A DNA stretch of 6,122 bases from Proteobacteria bacterium UBA4575 (GTDB lineage: Bacteria > Pseudomonadota > Gammaproteobacteria > UBA4575): NCBI GenBank assembly GCA_002386945.1, contig DGKH01000049.1, forward strand, positions 1-6,122. Direction: 5' to 3'. The first letter of the stretch is position 1; each line of letters starts with the position of its first letter. A model generated the notes under the pieces. The model was not told where the DNA came from. It searched no databases and saw only the letters and a program-made list of their open reading frames with translations. Of this stretch, positions 4,867-6,122 are shown one piece after another. The position numbers were made by a program, and so were the translations under genes.

Positions 4867-6122
4867 TTAGGCTCGCGCATAGTCTGCCGCCTTACCCAGC
4901 CAGCGCTGAGCTAGTAAAGGGATACGTTCAGGATGTTCACGCATCAGCCATTGTGCGCAGCGCTGTACCTCTGGCAATAGATTGGCATCTCTCACCAGGT
5001 CGGCCATACGTAATCTCACATCGCCAGACTGCTTAGTCCCTAAGACTTCGCCTGGGCCACGCAACTCCAGATCGATTGCCGCCAACTTAAAGCCATCAGT
5101 AGATTTCCGTAAGGCATCGATACGCTTTTTTGCATAATCGCCTAAGGGGCTGCTATACATTAAGACACAGCTACTCTGCTGTCGCCCTCGTCCCACTCGA
5201 CCACGCAATTGATGCAACTGCGCCAATCCAAAGCGTTCGGCATTCTCGATCACCATCAATGTCGCATTAGGGACGTTAACGCCCACTTCGATAACCGTGG
5301 TTGCTACTAGCACCTGCACCTTCTGCTGTGCGAAGTCCTGCATGGTCTGATTCTTTTCTTGTGATGGTAATCTGCCGTGGACTAAACCAACCGTAAAGCC
5401 ATGCAGTTGTTGGCAAAGATTATCGTAAGTCTCTGTCGCTGTTTGGCAACGTAATGTCTCAGACTCCTCAATCAAACTACAAACCCAATAGACCTGCGCA
5501 CCAGCAGCACAGGCTTGCCGAATACGTTCAATCACTTCAGCACGTCGACTGTCTGCTATCGCAACGGTTTTAATCGGCTGACGGCCCGGTGGCATTTGAT
5601 CAATAATCGAGTGATCTAAATGTGCGTACATACTCATCGCCAGGGTTCTAGGGATGGGCGTTGCTGTCATGACCAATTGATGTGGATGACATTGGTCTAA
5701 CAAGCCCTTCTCACTCAAGGTCATACGTTGATGCACACCAAAGCGATGCTGCTCATCGGTAATACATAGGGCTAGATGTTGGAACTGGACCTCGTCTTGA
5801 AACAAGGCATGAGTCCCGACAACGATCTGCGCTGTTCCTGAAGCGATCAATTCTAGTGTTTCATTACGCTGCTTACGCTTGAGGCTAGAGGTGAGCCAAA
5901 CCACCTGTATCCCTAGCGGTAATAACTCCTCACTAAAATAACGGTAGTGTTGTTCTGCAAGTAATTCAGTAGGTGCCATTAACGCCGTTTGATAACCTTT
6001 TTCAGCAGCCTCAAGACTACTCAGCAAGGCAACAACCGTCTTACCACTGCCGACATCACCCTGCAGTAGTCGCATCATCGGCGTGCTCGCCGTTAGGTCT
6101 TGACGTATCTCTGCTAACACAC
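4867..6122 (-). CDS. recG: ATP-dependent DNA helicase RecG, C-terminal part (5' end outside the window)
   Basis: RecG remodels stalled replication forks and Holliday junctions in the cytoplasm, using ATP to drive branch migration. The visible 417 residues hold both helicase lobes. Numbering from the edge: Walker A GDVGSGKT (21-28), MAPTELLAEQH (48-58), Walker B box DEQH (122-125, in DEQHRFG), TATPIPRT (152-159), VATTVIEVGVNVPNA (272-286), QLRGRVGRG (304-312), then the RecG-specific region LELRGPGEVLGTKQSG (351-366) and a short C-terminal tail ending YARA. All catalytic motifs are intact. The frame stays open to 6122, and comparison with E. coli RecG (693 residues) says about 275 N-terminal residues, the wedge domain, lie beyond the edge; the GTG at 6120 is not the start. 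The gene is convergent with the Rieske-BASS operon, 53 bases apart, with no obvious terminator between. Confidence 0.98.
   Translation of the reverse strand, partial: VLAEIRQDLTASTPMMRLLQGDVGSGKTVVALLSSLEAAEKGYQTALMAPTELLAEQHYRYFSEELLPLGIQVVWLTSSLKRKQRNETLELIASGTAQIVVGTHALFQDEVQFQHLALCITDEQHRFGVHQRMTLSEKGLLDQCHPHQLVMTATPIPRTLAMSMYAHLDHSIIDQMPPGRQPIKTVAIADSRRAEVIERIRQACAAGAQVYWVCSLIEESETLRCQTATETYDNLCQQLHGFTVGLVHGRLPSQEKNQTMQDFAQQKVQVLVATTVIEVGVNVPNATLMVIENAERFGLAQLHQLRGRVGRGRQQSSCVLMYSSPLGDYAKKRIDALRKSTDGFKLAAIDLELRGPGEVLGTKQSGDVRLRMADLVRDANLLPEVQRCAQWLMREHPERIPLLAQRWLGKAADYARA

Noticed and set aside
6118..6120. GTG at the right edge as the start of a short RecG
   Set aside because: The sequence there aligns with the interior of RecG just before Walker A, and the frame remains open to the window end, so the gene is cut by the edge and not truncated.

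Overview
The window reads as chromosomal DNA of a mid-GC gammaproteobacterium. This rests on the style of the RecG protein, on DUF1097 and DUF6632 family members as I remember them, and on an Mrp-type antiporter cluster end of the kind found in aerobic marine or halotolerant gammaproteobacteria. The genus cannot be fixed from the sequence. No mobile element, CRISPR array, tRNA or rRNA gene was seen, and all complete genes look intact.

Left part (1-1840): the tail of a small one-helix membrane protein overlaps by 8 bases a 564-residue proton-antiporter subunit (MrpD/MnhD/ND4-like). Together they look like the last two genes of a multisubunit cation/proton antiporter operon whose other subunits lie to the left. 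A 266-base AT-rich spacer follows. It holds one hairpin without a T tail, then a promoter whose -35 and spacer are covered by a near-perfect 24-bp palindrome.

Middle (2107-3245): a single-gene unit encodes a DUF1097-type inner-membrane protein. It ends in a strong terminator that also faces a convergent minus-strand gene for a small DUF6632-like membrane protein. That gene is divergent from the next operon. The 193-base region between the two start codons carries a 10-bp inverted repeat whose arms sit at the two candidate promoters.

Right part (3246-4813): a tight three-gene plus-strand operon encodes a Rieske [2Fe-2S] ferredoxin-like protein, a BASS-family (bile acid:sodium symporter fold) transporter with its sodium-site residues kept, and an unrecognised 95-residue, three-helix membrane protein with a Cys-X3-Cys pair on the predicted periplasmic side. 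Convergent to it, the C-terminal 60% of recG (DNA repair helicase) runs off the right edge.

The most useful leads are the operator-like palindrome before the DUF1097 gene and the Rieske/BASS/small-Cys-protein operon. Nothing here amounts to a clear new defence or mobile system; most of the window is ordinary housekeeping and transport.
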